Positions 35,751-45,456 are shown, numbered from the stretch's first letter. The stretch: 64,000 nt of DNA from CALBZH01 sp964538515 (GCA_964538515.1 CAZIEW010000017.1:8352-72351); one strand, 5' to 3'. Notes: a model not told the origin generated them from the letters alone. Program-made: numbers and translations.

Positions 35751-38700
35751 GCGAATCGGCTTTTACATCTGCCACTGCGGGATCAACATTGCCTATCGTG
35801 TCAGAGTGAAAGAAGTGGCGGAATATGCGGCCACCTTCCCGGGCGTCGTTGTTTCCAAGGATTACCTCTTCATGTGCTCGGATCCGGGCCAGGATCTCAT
35901 CGAAAAGGACATCAAGAGCTTTGATCTCACGCGCGTGGTCGTCGCTTCCTGCTCGCCGCGCATGCATGAGCAAACCTTCCGGGCCGCCTGCCAGCGGGGC
36001 GGGCTGAATCCGTACCGGGCCTTCCACATGGTGAGCGTTCGCGAGCAGGGATCGTGGGTGACGGAAAGCGAGGATGAGGCCACGGCCAAGGCGATCGTGC
36101 TCGTTCGGGCCGGCCTGATGCGGGTTACCAGGCAGCATGAGCTTTATCCGAGCCGGTTTTCGGTCAATCCGAGCACCCTGGTGGTGGGGGGCGGTATCGC
36201 CGGCATGCAGGCCGCGCTCGACATCGCAAGCTCCGGAAACAAGGCGTACCTCGTCGAGCGGCAGCCGACCGTCGGGGGCCACATGCTTCAGTACGACAAG
36301 ACCTTCCCGACTCTGGACTGCGCCGCCTGTATCGGCACCCCCAAGATGGTGGCCGTCGGTCAGAACAAGAACATTCAATTGATGACCAACGCCGAAGTGG
36401 ACAGCGTCAGCGGCTTTGTCGGCAATTTCAAGGTCAACGTCACCCAGCGCTCCCGCTTCGTGAAGTCGAACTGCACCGGCTGCGGCGACTGTGCGAAAGT
36501 CTGTCCCGTCGAAGCTCCGAACGAGTGGGACGTCGAGACGAAGATGCGCAAGGCCATCTACATCTCCTTCCCGCAGGCCGTGCCGGTTCGCTACGCGATT
36601 GACAAGAAAGATCGCGGCCCCTGCGTCCAGACCTGTCCGGCAGGCATCAATATCCAGGGGTTCGTGGCGCTGATCAAGGCGGGCAAGTACCAGGAATCCT
36701 TGAATGTGATCATGGAGACCATGCCGCTGCCGGGAACGCTCGGCCGCATCTGTCCGGCACCCTGCGAATCGCGGTGCCGCAGGCAGGAAGTGGATGCGCC
36801 GCTTGCGATCTGCCAGCTGAAGCGATTCGCCGCGGACCAGGTGGACTGGGCCACGCTGCCGCTTCCGGACATCGACAAGAAGCCTGAAACCGAGAAGGTG
36901 GCGATCATTGGGGCCGGCCCCGCGGGGCTATCCGCAGCCTACTTCCTTGCCAAGAAGGGATACCACCCGACCATTTTCGAGAAGGCGCCCTTTGCCGGCG
37001 GCATGCTCCGTCTGGGGATTCCCGACTATCGGCTGCCGCCAGCGGTCCTCGAGCAGGAGATCGGCTACATCCAGAAGCTGGGTGTGGACATCCGGTTGAA
37101 TGTGACGATCGGCAAAGACCGGCCGGTTGCGGGCCTTTTCGATGAGGGGTTCAAAGCCGTCTACCTGGCCGTGGGCGCGCACCGCAGCATGAAGCTGAAC
37201 ATCGAGAACGAGGATGCGGAAGGCGTCGTGCACGGCATCGACTACCTCGGTCGGCTCAATTTGAAGCAGCCCGTCGAGACCGGAAAAAAGGTCGTGGTCA
37301 TCGGCGGCGGCGACGTGGCCATCGACGCAGCCCGTGAGGCCCTGCGGCAAGGAGCATCCGAGGTGAGGATGCTCTACCGGCGGAGCAGGTCGGAGATGCC
37401 GGCGGTGAAGCATGAGATCGCGGCCGCCGAGGAGGAAGGGATCCAGATCGAGCTGCTCGTGGCTCCCGTTGCGGTGCTCACGGAAAACGGCAAGGTTTCC
37501 GGGCTTCGCTGCATCAAGATGGAGCTGGGTGCTGCGGACGAATCCGGCAGGCGCCGACCCGTTCCGGTTCCCGATTCGGAGCTCGATATCGCATGCGACA
37601 TGATCATCCCGGCCATCGGCCAGCAGGTGGACGGCAGCTTCCTGGAAGGCACCGAGCGAGTGCACCTGACCCGCTGGGGCACGGTGGCGGCCGACCCGGT
37701 GACGTTCCAGACCGGTTTCCCGGGGATCTTTGCCGGCGGCGATCTGTTCACCGGTCCATCCGTCGCCGTGGACGCCGTGGCCGCAGGGCAGCAGGCCGCC
37801 ATTTCCATCGAGAAATATTTGCTGGGCGAGGATCTTGCGGAAAATCGGCCTCCCAGGCCGAGAGGCAATGACTGGAAGCCGATTCCGGAAAAGGTGAAGC
37901 CCACGCCGCGCGCGCAGATGCCTGTCCTCCCGGTCGACCAGCGCGTTCGCAACTACCGGGAAGTCGAGCTCGGATTCACCGAGGAGCAGGCACGGGCGGA
38001 GGCGGCCCGTTGCGTGGATTGCGGGGGATGCTGCGAGTGCAAGCTCTGCGTGACCGCGTGCAAGGCCGGGGCGATCGACCACGAGATGACCGACACCAAG
38101 GAGACCATCGATGTGGGCTCGATCATCATCGCGACCGGCTTCGATCCCATGAATCCCGTGAAGATGACCCAATACGGCTATGGCAAGTACCGGAATGTCT
38201 TTACGAATCTCGAGTTCGAGCGGCTGTCCAACGCGACCGGTCCGACGGCCGGAAAGCTCCTGAAGCGGGATCTGAAAGACCCGATGACGTTCACCGATCC
38301 TCCGAAAAGCGTTGCGATTCTCCACTGCGTTGGCAGTCGCGACAAGAACTACCACGAATACTGCTCCCGCACCTGCTGCATGTATGCGCTCAAGTATGCG
38401 CACCTGCTAAAGGACAAATGCGGCCACGATACGGAAATCTACAATTTTTACATCGATATGCGCTGTTTCGGCAAAGGCTATGAGGAATTCTACAAACGGG
38501 TCCAGGCCGAAGGCGTGAAGATGATCCGGGGCAAGGCCTCCTCCATCACCGAAGGGGAGAACGGAATCCTGACCGTCAGGGGTGAAGACACGCTGTCGAA
38601 CCGCTTGATCGACGTCAAGGTGGATATGGTCATCCTTTGCACCGCCATGGAGCCCAGACCGGATGCGCCCGACGTCATGCGCAAGTTCGGCATCGGCATC

Positions 38701-39117
38701 GGGCAGGACGGGTTCTTCCAGGAGCAACATCCCAAGCTGGCGCCCGTCTCCACTCCGACGAGCGGTGTCTTCCTGGCCGGAGCCTGTCAGGGGCCGAAAG
38801 ACATCCCCGACACGGTCGCCCAGGCGAAGGGGGCCGCGGCGGAATGCTTGGCCCTGAGCTCGGCGGGACAGGTCGAGATCCCGCCCATGATCTCCTCCAT
38901 CGACCCCGACATCTGCGTCGGGTGCCAGCTCTGCATCGGGCTCTGCGCCTATTCGGCCATCACCTTCAATACGCGGCTCGGTATCAGCGAGGTCAACAGC
39001 GCAATGTGCAAAGGGTGTGGAAGCTGTTCCGGGGCTTGTCCGAGCGGCGCGGCCAAGGTGAGGCATTTTACCGACAAACAGATCTTTGCGGAAATAGACG
39101 GGCTTTTGACTTGCTAA
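35743..39117 (+). CDS. hdrA: HdrA with an inserted NfnB/GltD-type NAD(P)H module
   Basis: 1124 residues from the ATG preceded by AGGAGG; it overlaps the previous stop by 8 bases. The N-domain (FYICHCGINIAYRVRV), FAD site (VVGGGIAGMQAALDIASSG, about 150), the HdrA hallmark YDKTFPTLDCAACIGTPKM and a ferredoxin site (CTGCGDCAKVCP) come first. From about 285 to 745 an extra block is inserted that matches GltD/NfnB: cysteine site CVQTCPAG...GRICPAPCESRC, FAD motif VAIIGAGPAGLSAAYFLA and NADPH motif VVVIGGGDVAIDAAREALRQ. HdrA then resumes (CVDCGGCCECKLC, CVGSRDKNY, two C-terminal [4Fe-4S] sites). The insert would let HdrA exchange electrons directly with NAD(P)H. Domain limits are approximate. Confidence 0.9.
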   Translation: MSERIGFYICHCGINIAYRVRVKEVAEYAATFPGVVVSKDYLFMCSDPGQDLIEKDIKSFDLTRVVVASCSPRMHEQTFRAACQRGGLNPYRAFHMVSVREQGSWVTESEDEATAKAIVLVRAGLMRVTRQHELYPSRFSVNPSTLVVGGGIAGMQAALDIASSGNKAYLVERQPTVGGHMLQYDKTFPTLDCAACIGTPKMVAVGQNKNIQLMTNAEVDSVSGFVGNFKVNVTQRSRFVKSNCTGCGDCAKVCPVEAPNEWDVETKMRKAIYISFPQAVPVRYAIDKKDRGPCVQTCPAGINIQGFVALIKAGKYQESLNVIMETMPLPGTLGRICPAPCESRCRRQEVDAPLAICQLKRFAADQVDWATLPLPDIDKKPETEKVAIIGAGPAGLSAAYFLAKKGYHPTIFEKAPFAGGMLRLGIPDYRLPPAVLEQEIGYIQKLGVDIRLNVTIGKDRPVAGLFDEGFKAVYLAVGAHRSMKLNIENEDAEGVVHGIDYLGRLNLKQPVETGKKVVVIGGGDVAIDAAREALRQGASEVRMLYRRSRSEMPAVKHEIAAAEEEGIQIELLVAPVAVLTENGKVSGLRCIKMELGAADESGRRRPVPVPDSELDIACDMIIPAIGQQVDGSFLEGTERVHLTRWGTVAADPVTFQTGFPGIFAGGDLFTGPSVAVDAVAAGQQAAISIEKYLLGEDLAENRPPRPRGNDWKPIPEKVKPTPRAQMPVLPVDQRVRNYREVELGFTEEQARAEAARCVDCGGCCECKLCVTACKAGAIDHEMTDTKETIDVGSIIIATGFDPMNPVKMTQYGYGKYRNVFTNLEFERLSNATGPTAGKLLKRDLKDPMTFTDPPKSVAILHCVGSRDKNYHEYCSRTCCMYALKYAHLLKDKCGHDTEIYNFYIDMRCFGKGYEEFYKRVQAEGVKMIRGKASSITEGENGILTVRGEDTLSNRLIDVKVDMVILCTAMEPRPDAPDVMRKFGIGIGQDGFFQEQHPKLAPVSTPTSGVFLAGACQGPKDIPDTVAQAKGAAAECLALSSAGQVEIPPMISSIDPDICVGCQLCIGLCAYSAITFNTRLGISEVNSAMCKGCGSCSGACPSGAAKVRHFTDKQIFAEIDGLLTC

Positions 39118-39130
39118 GGAGTTTGTTGCG

Positions 39131-39559
39131 ATGAGCGAATTTGAACCCAAGATCGTGGCCTTCTTTTGTAACTGGTGCACCTTTACCGCAGCGGATCTGG
39201 CCGGTACGTCGCGTCTCACCTACCCGCCCAACCTCAAGATCATCCGGGTGATGTGCAGTGGCATGGTCGATCCCAAATTCGTCCTCAAAGCCTTCCTGAA
39301 TGGGGCGGATGGGGTCTTGATCGGGGGGTGCTGGCCGGGAGACTGCCATTACATCAATGGCAACTACAAGGCGCGGCGTCGCGTGGCACTCCTCACCGAG
39401 GTCCTGAAGCAGTACGGGATCGGCGAAGACCGCTTCTGGCTCAGGTGGATCGCCGCCAGCGAGGGCACCATGCTGCAGGAAGTCGCCTTTGAGATGACGG
39501 AAAAAATCAAACAGCTGGGGCCGAGTCCTTTGCGGAGCCTGGGGCAATTGGCAGTCTGA
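39131..39559 (+). CDS. mvhD: MvhD/FlpD-type 2Fe-2S adaptor protein
   Basis: 142 residues, starting after AAGGAG with good spacing. The pattern FFCNWCTFTAADLAG, then VMCSGMVDPKFVLKAF and GGCWPGDCHYINGNYKA is the standard MvhD signature with five cysteines for a [2Fe-2S] centre. It carries electrons between a hydrogenase, formate dehydrogenase or flavoprotein and HdrA. It stands 13 bases after the HdrA-NfnB gene and before the FrhB-like gene, so it probably joins these two. The same domain is fused to HdrA in the gene at 8683-11121. Confidence 0.93.
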   Translation: MSEFEPKIVAFFCNWCTFTAADLAGTSRLTYPPNLKIIRVMCSGMVDPKFVLKAFLNGADGVLIGGCWPGDCHYINGNYKARRRVALLTEVLKQYGIGEDRFWLRWIAASEGTMLQEVAFEMTEKIKQLGPSPLRSLGQLAV

Positions 39560-39579
39560 AGACACGGAGACGACTCACA

Positions 39580-40707
39580 ATGGCTAAATTCGCAAAATTG
39601 TCTTTTCAAAAAGACGAGATGAACAAGCAGCTGGCCGGCTTTTTCAAAGGCATGCTTGAAAATGGTGCGGTTGACGCCGTCCTCGTTCCGATGGCTCAGA
39701 AGAAAGGGGTGCGGCTGACGCTGGTGACCTCCGCCGCCAACATGGACCGGGTGGACCCGTTTGCCCCCGTTGCCGCCGTGAGCGGCGCCAAGATCGCCTC
39801 ATCGCTGACCGCGCGACCGTCCGGCCGGAGGCTGGCGATGGTCCTTCGGCCGTGCGAGATCCGGGCGGTGGTGGAGCTCGTCAAGCTGAAGCAGGTGAAC
39901 CTCGAGGATGTCCTCCTGATTGGCCTGGACTGTTACGGCCGCTATGAGAACACGGATTTCGCCAGATTCGAGGAGCTCGGAAAGACGACCGAGCTCTTCC
40001 TGGAAAACGCTCAGGCCGGCAAGACCGCCGTGGAGGATTTCGACATTGCCGGTGCCTGTCGGATCTGTGAATTCCCGACGGCGGAGAACGTCGACATGAG
40101 GCTCTGTGCCATCGGCGCGGGAGACGGGGGTGTCTTCATCGAAGCCGTGACCCCGAAAGGCGAGGCGGCTCTCGGCAAATCGGGGGTGAAGGCGGGTGGG
40201 GCTCCCGCCGGCCGGGATGAAGCGGTGAAGAAGCTGGTCGCGGCGCGCACGGAAGCCAGAGATAAGAGATTCGCCGAGTACCGGGAGGAGACCGGGAGCT
40301 TCGAGGCACTTGCGGACAAGCTGGCTGCCTGCGTCAACTGCTACAACTGCCGGGTCGCGTGCCCCGTCTGCTACTGCAAGGAATGCGTTTTCGTGACGGA
40401 CACCTTCCGGCACGACGGCGAGCAGTTCATGATGTGGGCGGATCAAGGCGGCATGCTGAAGATGCCCAACGACACCCTGTTCTACCACCTGACCCGCATG
40501 ACTCACATGAGCCTCTTCTGCGTTGGGTGCGGGCAGTGCACGAGCGCCTGCCCCAATGATATCGATGTGATGCCGATGTTCCGGGCGTGCGCGGACAAGA
40601 CTCAGGCCCGGTTCGACTATCAGGCGGGACGATCGGTCGATGAAGAGCAGCCGATGGCCGGGTTCCAGGCGGACGAGCTCGTCGAAGTGACCGGTCAAGT
40701 CAAATAG
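39580..40707 (+). CDS. FrhB/FdhB-like flavin and iron-sulfur protein
   Basis: 375 residues. The N-terminal 250 residues resemble the coenzyme F420 hydrogenase/dehydrogenase beta subunit family (FAD and deazaflavin or NAD(P)H oxidoreductases): AMVLRPCEIRAVVELVKLKQ and VLLIGLDCYGRYE are typical. The C-terminus adds ferredoxin cysteines CVNCYNCRVACPVCYCKEC and CVGCGQCTSACPND. In bacteria without F420 the partner is usually ferredoxin or NADH; which applies is not visible here. It is embedded between MvhD and a double HdrA, so it is the likely entry or exit port of the complex. The ATG has only a weak ribosome site. Confidence 0.82.
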   Translation: MAKFAKLSFQKDEMNKQLAGFFKGMLENGAVDAVLVPMAQKKGVRLTLVTSAANMDRVDPFAPVAAVSGAKIASSLTARPSGRRLAMVLRPCEIRAVVELVKLKQVNLEDVLLIGLDCYGRYENTDFARFEELGKTTELFLENAQAGKTAVEDFDIAGACRICEFPTAENVDMRLCAIGAGDGGVFIEAVTPKGEAALGKSGVKAGGAPAGRDEAVKKLVAARTEARDKRFAEYREETGSFEALADKLAACVNCYNCRVACPVCYCKECVFVTDTFRHDGEQFMMWADQGGMLKMPNDTLFYHLTRMTHMSLFCVGCGQCTSACPNDIDVMPMFRACADKTQARFDYQAGRSVDEEQPMAGFQADELVEVTGQVK

Positions 40708-40717
40708 GAGCGGGATC

Positions 40718-43700
40718 ATGGCTGATAAGAAGCCGATAGGAACAGTCCTCGTGGCTGGCGCCGGCATTTCTGGGATCAAGGCGGCCATCGAGCTCGCTGA
40801 ATCCGGCTACAAGGTGGTCCTGACCGATGACTCCCCGCAGATCGGGGGGATCCTGGCCAAGCTCGACTACCAGTTCCCGACGGACCACTGCGGCATGTGC
40901 CGCATGCTGCCGCTCGTGGGCCGGGAATATGCGTCGCAGTACTGCATGCGCAAAAGCCTGTTTCACGAAAATATCGAAATCCTGCCGTTCACGGCGATCA
41001 CGTCGGTGCAGGGCGATGGGGGGAATTTCAAGGTCCAGCTTCTGAAGCGGGCCCGCTTCGTCGATCCGGCCATCTGCAACGAGATGGGGGAGTGCATCGA
41101 CGTCTGCCCGGTGGAGGTCGACGATGCGTTCAACCACGGGCTGACCAAGCGGAAGGCCATCTACCAGCCCATCCCGCACAACACGCCGAAGATGCTGCTC
41201 ATCGACAAGGACGCCTGCACACGCTGCGGGGAGTGCCTCAAGGTTTGCACGACCAATGCCATCAATCTGGATGCCCGCGACGAGGAGGAAACCCGGGAGG
41301 CTCACTCGATCATCCTGGCATCCGGCGTGAAGCTCTACAATACCCATGAGTTCGATGACGCCAAGTCGTATGCCGTCTCGCCGGACGTCGTGACCTCGCT
41401 CGCCTTCGAGCGCATGGTGAGCGGATCGGGCACCTACAAGGGCGGCGACATTCGGCGGCCCTCGGACGGAAGGCCTGCGAAAAGCATTGCCTGGGTTCAG
41501 TGCATGGGATCGCGAAACCGGCGTCAGAAGAGGGACTACTGCTCATCCATCTGCTGCATGTTCGCCCTGAAGGAGGCCGTTCTGGCCAAGGAATACGGGG
41601 GGCCCGACGTTGAGACCACCATTTTCTACATGGACATGCGAACCTTCGGCAAGGGGTTCCAGCAGTATCGGGACAAAGCCGTGGAGGAGCATGGTATCCA
41701 GCTCATCCGATGCAGGGTGCAGGGCGTTTCGCTCAACACCGATGGCAGCCTGCAGATGCGGTACTTCGATCCCGAGACCAATGAATTCTCTGTGAGCGAC
41801 TACGACTTGGTCGTGCTGTCAACGGGCCAGGTCCCATTCGAAACCCACAAGAAGTGGGCGGATCTGCTGAGCCTTCCTCTGGATTCGCGCGGTCTTCTTG
41901 CAACCGACCCGGAGAGCAAAACCCGGGTTTCCGCCAGACCGGGCCTGTTTCTCTGCGGGTCCCTGATGGGACTGACGGATGTCAGTGAGGCCATGGTGAG
42001 CGGCACGGCCGCAGCGGGCGAGGCCAGCAAGTTCTTGCGTGCTCTGGGCGTGGACACCACGCAGGAGGAAGCAATCCCTGAGCCGCCCGCCCGGGAGCGG
42101 GAGCTGCCCCTCGTTTCGGTTGTCCTTTGCCGGTGCGGGGAAAAGGCCGGGGCGCAAGGGCTCGACTACCAGGTTCTCGGTGACGCGCTGGGTCGCATCG
42201 GCGGCGTGGGGGAAGTCCTCGCCATCGACTCCGTTTGCCGCGAGGAGGGAGAAGCGGCGCTGGCCGACATCCTCGGCAAGACCCAATCCAACCGGCTGCT
42301 GATCGGGGCCTGCCAGCCGTTCATGTATCGGCGGAAGCTGAAAGCAGTGGCAAGGAAGGCGGGCTTCAATTCATCCCTGGTCGAGGTTTTCGATCTGTTC
42401 AGCATCGCCAGGCGAGGCATGGTCGAGCCTTCGACCGGGGACTGGACCTTACGGGCAGCGGCGGAAGTGAGAGCGGAGATCGAGAAGCTGAAATACAAAC
42501 CTGCCCTGCAGGTGAGCGTGCTGCCGATCAACCAGACCGCGCTGGTGGTCGGCGGCGGGATCGGAGGCATGACGGCGGCCCTGTCGCTTGCGGGGCGCGG
42601 CGTGCCGGTTCATCTCGTGGAAAAGGGAGGCCAGCTGGGCGGGTATCTCGGAAACCTGGTGGAGCATACGGTCGATGGGCTTGCTCCCGTTGCCATGGCC
42701 AAAGACATGCAGCTGAAGGTGCTCCATAACAAGAACATCACCGTCCATTTGAACTGCGAGGTTGAGAGGAGCGTCGGCACCCTCGGCTCTTTCGAATCCA
42801 AACTGAGCTTTAAGGATACCGGGGAAAGCACGTACCTGCATCATGGTGCGGTGATCCTGGCCACGGGCGGGCGTGAGGGCGCCACCACCGAATACGGCTA
42901 CGGGGCTTCGGAGATGGTGTTGACTCAATCCGAGCTGAAGCAGGGGCTGGCCAGCGGAAGCATCGATGCGAGCGGGCTCGAAAACGTCGTCATGATCCAG
43001 TGCGTCGGCTCGCGCGAAAAGGAGGGGCGTCGGTATTGCAGTCGAATCTGCTGCATGGGGGCCATCGGCAATGCGCTCAAGATCAAGGAAATGAATCCCG
43101 ATGCCCGGGTCTTCATCCTCTACCGCGACGTGATGACGTATGGCTTTTATGAGCAGTACTACACGAAAGCGCGGGCGGCCGGAATCATCTTCATCAACTA
43201 CGGCCTGGAGAACAAGCCTCGGGTGGAAATGGGCGAGGAAAAACCGGTCGTTATGTTCACGGATCCCGTACTGAATCTGGAAATGCAGATTCAGGCGGAC
43301 TTGGTGGCTCTTTCCACCGGCGTGGATCCCGTGGAGTCCAACCGGAACCTTGCCGATGCCTTCGGGGTTTCCCTGACCGAGGACGGGTTCCTCGCCGAGG
43401 CGGATTCCAAGTGGCGGCCGGTCGAATTCCAGAAGCTGGGGATTTACCTGGCGGGGACGGCCCATTCCCCGATGCCGCTGCGGAGCGTGATCATGCAGGC
43501 CGAGGCAGCCGCCCAGAAGGCCTATACGTATCTGTCGGGGCGTGAAGTGCATTCGGCAGCCGTGACGTCCACGGTCAAAGACGCGCTCTGCATTCGCTGC
43601 CAGCGGTGCGTGACGGTCTGCCCGTACGGGGCGCGATCCTACAATGAGGCCGATGGCTGCATCGAGGTCGATGCCGCGGCCTGTCAGGCTTGCGGGGCGT

Positions 43701-43816
43701 GCGCGGTGGAGTGCCAGAACAACGCGGCCGAGGTCAAGGGATGGAGCGACAAGCAGCTGATGGCGGTCCTGGATGCAAAGCTGATGGATAGTCTTTTCGC
43801 TTCGTCGGCGCGATGA
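40718..43816 (+). CDS. hdrA: Double-module HdrA, QmoB-like
   Basis: 1032 residues, ATG preceded by AGGAGCGG. Module 1: VLVAGAGISGIKAAIELAES, then a variant of the HdrA hallmark (YQFPTDHCGMCRMLPL with further cysteines in SQYCMRKSL) and ferredoxin sites (CNEMGECIDVCP, CTRCGECLKVC). A central domain (VSVVLCRCGEKAGAQGLDYQ) replaces the usual HdrA N-domain. Module 2: LVVGGGIGGMTAALSLAGRG and then two C-terminal [4Fe-4S] sites (CIRCQRCVTVCPYGA, CQACGACAVECQNNA). The CGMC form of the hallmark is what QmoB-type proteins show. It precedes HdrC and HdrB, so it is probably the core flavoprotein of a soluble HdrABC unit in this operon. Confidence 0.88.
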   Translation: MADKKPIGTVLVAGAGISGIKAAIELAESGYKVVLTDDSPQIGGILAKLDYQFPTDHCGMCRMLPLVGREYASQYCMRKSLFHENIEILPFTAITSVQGDGGNFKVQLLKRARFVDPAICNEMGECIDVCPVEVDDAFNHGLTKRKAIYQPIPHNTPKMLLIDKDACTRCGECLKVCTTNAINLDARDEEETREAHSIILASGVKLYNTHEFDDAKSYAVSPDVVTSLAFERMVSGSGTYKGGDIRRPSDGRPAKSIAWVQCMGSRNRRQKRDYCSSICCMFALKEAVLAKEYGGPDVETTIFYMDMRTFGKGFQQYRDKAVEEHGIQLIRCRVQGVSLNTDGSLQMRYFDPETNEFSVSDYDLVVLSTGQVPFETHKKWADLLSLPLDSRGLLATDPESKTRVSARPGLFLCGSLMGLTDVSEAMVSGTAAAGEASKFLRALGVDTTQEEAIPEPPARERELPLVSVVLCRCGEKAGAQGLDYQVLGDALGRIGGVGEVLAIDSVCREEGEAALADILGKTQSNRLLIGACQPFMYRRKLKAVARKAGFNSSLVEVFDLFSIARRGMVEPSTGDWTLRAAAEVRAEIEKLKYKPALQVSVLPINQTALVVGGGIGGMTAALSLAGRGVPVHLVEKGGQLGGYLGNLVEHTVDGLAPVAMAKDMQLKVLHNKNITVHLNCEVERSVGTLGSFESKLSFKDTGESTYLHHGAVILATGGREGATTEYGYGASEMVLTQSELKQGLASGSIDASGLENVVMIQCVGSREKEGRRYCSRICCMGAIGNALKIKEMNPDARVFILYRDVMTYGFYEQYYTKARAAGIIFINYGLENKPRVEMGEEKPVVMFTDPVLNLEMQIQADLVALSTGVDPVESNRNLADAFGVSLTEDGFLAEADSKWRPVEFQKLGIYLAGTAHSPMPLRSVIMQAEAAAQKAYTYLSGREVHSAAVTSTVKDALCIRCQRCVTVCPYGARSYNEADGCIEVDAAACQACGACAVECQNNAAEVKGWSDKQLMAVLDAKLMDSLFASSAR

Positions 43817-43827
43817 GAGGTGTGACG

Positions 43828-44331
43828 ATGGATTTGCAGGAAGCGTCAAACAAGGATTTGTGGAAGGATATCTACAACACGGGCGATCTCCACTTCTGCT
43901 TCAACTGCAGCACGTGCGTGTCGGGATGCCCGGCATCCCACGGAGCCCCCCCGCTCTTGGTCCGGAATCTGGCGCGGCTGGTGATCCTCGGCCTCGAGGA
44001 GGAGCTGCTCCAGGAAGATACGCCGTGGGCTTGCGTCTCCTGTTCCAAGTGCGAGGAGATGTGCCCGATGGATGTCAAGCCGTTCGAGATGATTCTCGCC
44101 ATTCGGCAGTGGCAGAGCGCCAACGACGAGACTCGGGTGCCGCAGGCGATCGTCGAAATCTACAAGCGGGGTTATACCCAGGCGGTTGGCGTGAACAAGG
44201 AGCTGCGTGAGTCGCTGGGGCTGCCCCCGTTGAAGACCCTGACCGAAAACATCGAGCAGCTGGAATTGTTTCGAGAAATGCTCATGAAGACAAAGGTGGT
44301 CAGCGAGAACGATTATATGTTCGGGGAATGA
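43828..44331 (+). CDS. hdrC: Heterodisulfide reductase subunit C-like ferredoxin
   Basis: 167 residues from the ATG with GAGAGG at good distance; an in-frame ATG at 43813 overlaps the previous gene. Two canonical HdrC [4Fe-4S] sites are present: CFNCSTCVSGCPASH and CVSCSKCEEMCPMDV. It passes electrons from HdrA to HdrB. Gene order HdrA-HdrC-HdrB with tight spacing is the usual soluble Hdr arrangement. Confidence 0.93.
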   Translation: MDLQEASNKDLWKDIYNTGDLHFCFNCSTCVSGCPASHGAPPLLVRNLARLVILGLEEELLQEDTPWACVSCSKCEEMCPMDVKPFEMILAIRQWQSANDETRVPQAIVEIYKRGYTQAVGVNKELRESLGLPPLKTLTENIEQLELFREMLMKTKVVSENDYMFGE

Positions 44332-44365
44332 GCGACGCGACTTTTGGTTGAGCGAGGAAATAGCA

Positions 44366-45268
44366 ATGCAACTGTGTCTTTTCCTGGGCTGTAATACACC
44401 GGCCATTCGGCCGGATGTGGAGCGGGCAATTCGGGCGACGATGCCTGTCCTTGGCATTGATCTGGTGGACGCCGACAACTACGTTTGCTGTCCGGCATTT
44501 GGCTCTTTTCCGTCCGCAGACGAGGAAGCCTGGCTGGCGACAAGCGGCTGGAATCTTTCCATCGCCGAGGAGAAGGGGTGTGATTTCGTCGTCCAGTGCG
44601 GCTCTTGCTACAGCTCCCTGCGCATGGGACGGGAGCATTTGATGCACAATGCCGAGATGATGGATCGCGTCAATGAGCTTCTCGACCCGGCCGGGCGGAA
44701 AGTCACGGGGAAATCGGGAGTCCGCCATGTGTCCGAGGTTCTCTACCGGGAGGTCGGCCCGGAGAAGATTGCCTCGCATCTCAAGAAGAGCCTGGAAGGG
44801 CTCCATGGGATTGTTCAGTACCCGTGCCACACCTTGTATCCGAGTGAGGTCGTCGGGTTCGAGGATTCCGCCCGAGCGCCCAAAGGGCTGCGGGTGCTGA
44901 CGGAGGCGCTTGGAGCCAAGGTGGATGGCTACAGCCGCGAGCTGCAGTGCTGCGGGGGAGCCGGCGGCTTCATGAAGAGCACGCCGGAGCAGGCGATCGA
45001 GTTCGCACAGTCAAAATTCGATGCGATCCTCGATGAGACACAAGCCGATTTCATCGCGGTTTCCTGCATCACCTGCCTGATGCACATGGAAAATGTTCAA
45101 AATACGATCAACAAGAAGATCGGCGAAGAGCGATACAAGATCCCCGTTTTCGATTATAATCAGCTGCTCGCCCTCTGCCTGGGATTCGATCCGAAAGAGG
45201 TCTCTTCGATATGCAACGTTCCGAGGGATTCGGTCATCGACCGTCTGGTGCCCGTCAACCCGGCTTAG
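44366..45268 (+). CDS. hdrB: Heterodisulfide reductase subunit B-like protein
   Basis: 300 residues from the ATG preceded by GAGGAA (an upstream TTG at 44348 is less likely). Two CCG domains are complete: CLFLGCNTP...VCCPAFGSF with QCGSCYSSL, and QYPCHTLYP...LQCCGGAGG with CITCLMHM. These bind the two noncubane [4Fe-4S] clusters that reduce the disulfide in methanogens. In bacteria lacking coenzymes M and B the substrate is unknown. It closes the Hdr operon; a GC-rich palindromic repeat follows immediately. Confidence 0.92.
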   Translation: MQLCLFLGCNTPAIRPDVERAIRATMPVLGIDLVDADNYVCCPAFGSFPSADEEAWLATSGWNLSIAEEKGCDFVVQCGSCYSSLRMGREHLMHNAEMMDRVNELLDPAGRKVTGKSGVRHVSEVLYREVGPEKIASHLKKSLEGLHGIVQYPCHTLYPSEVVGFEDSARAPKGLRVLTEALGAKVDGYSRELQCCGGAGGFMKSTPEQAIEFAQSKFDAILDETQADFIAVSCITCLMHMENVQNTINKKIGEERYKIPVFDYNQLLALCLGFDPKEVSSICNVPRDSVIDRLVPVNPA

Positions 45269-45283
45269 CGGCTTGTCGCCTTG

Positions 45284-45350
45284 GCTGTGCCGGGTAACAC
45301 CCCCTCCAACCCCGCTTGAGCACGGGGGAATCAAAAGGGGGTGTTGTCCG
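45284..45350. repeat. Second copy of the palindromic intergenic repeat
   Basis: Beginning GCTGTGCCGGGTAACACC, it has the same layout as the core of the element at 17292-17398 read on the other strand: a C-tract, CAACCCC, a short centre, GGGGG, ATCAAA and a G-tract. It folds into a strong hairpin just after hdrB and could terminate the Hdr operon. The outer inverted ends seen at the first copy are not evident here. Confidence 0.55.
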
Positions 45351-45456
45351 CGAGACGATGGATTCGGCCGGAAGGGCAAGCCCCTTGGGTGATGGGGGTG
45401 AGCGAGTCTCGTCGTAGGACATCGCAGCGGCTCCAACGTCTCTCCGGCCACGTGAT

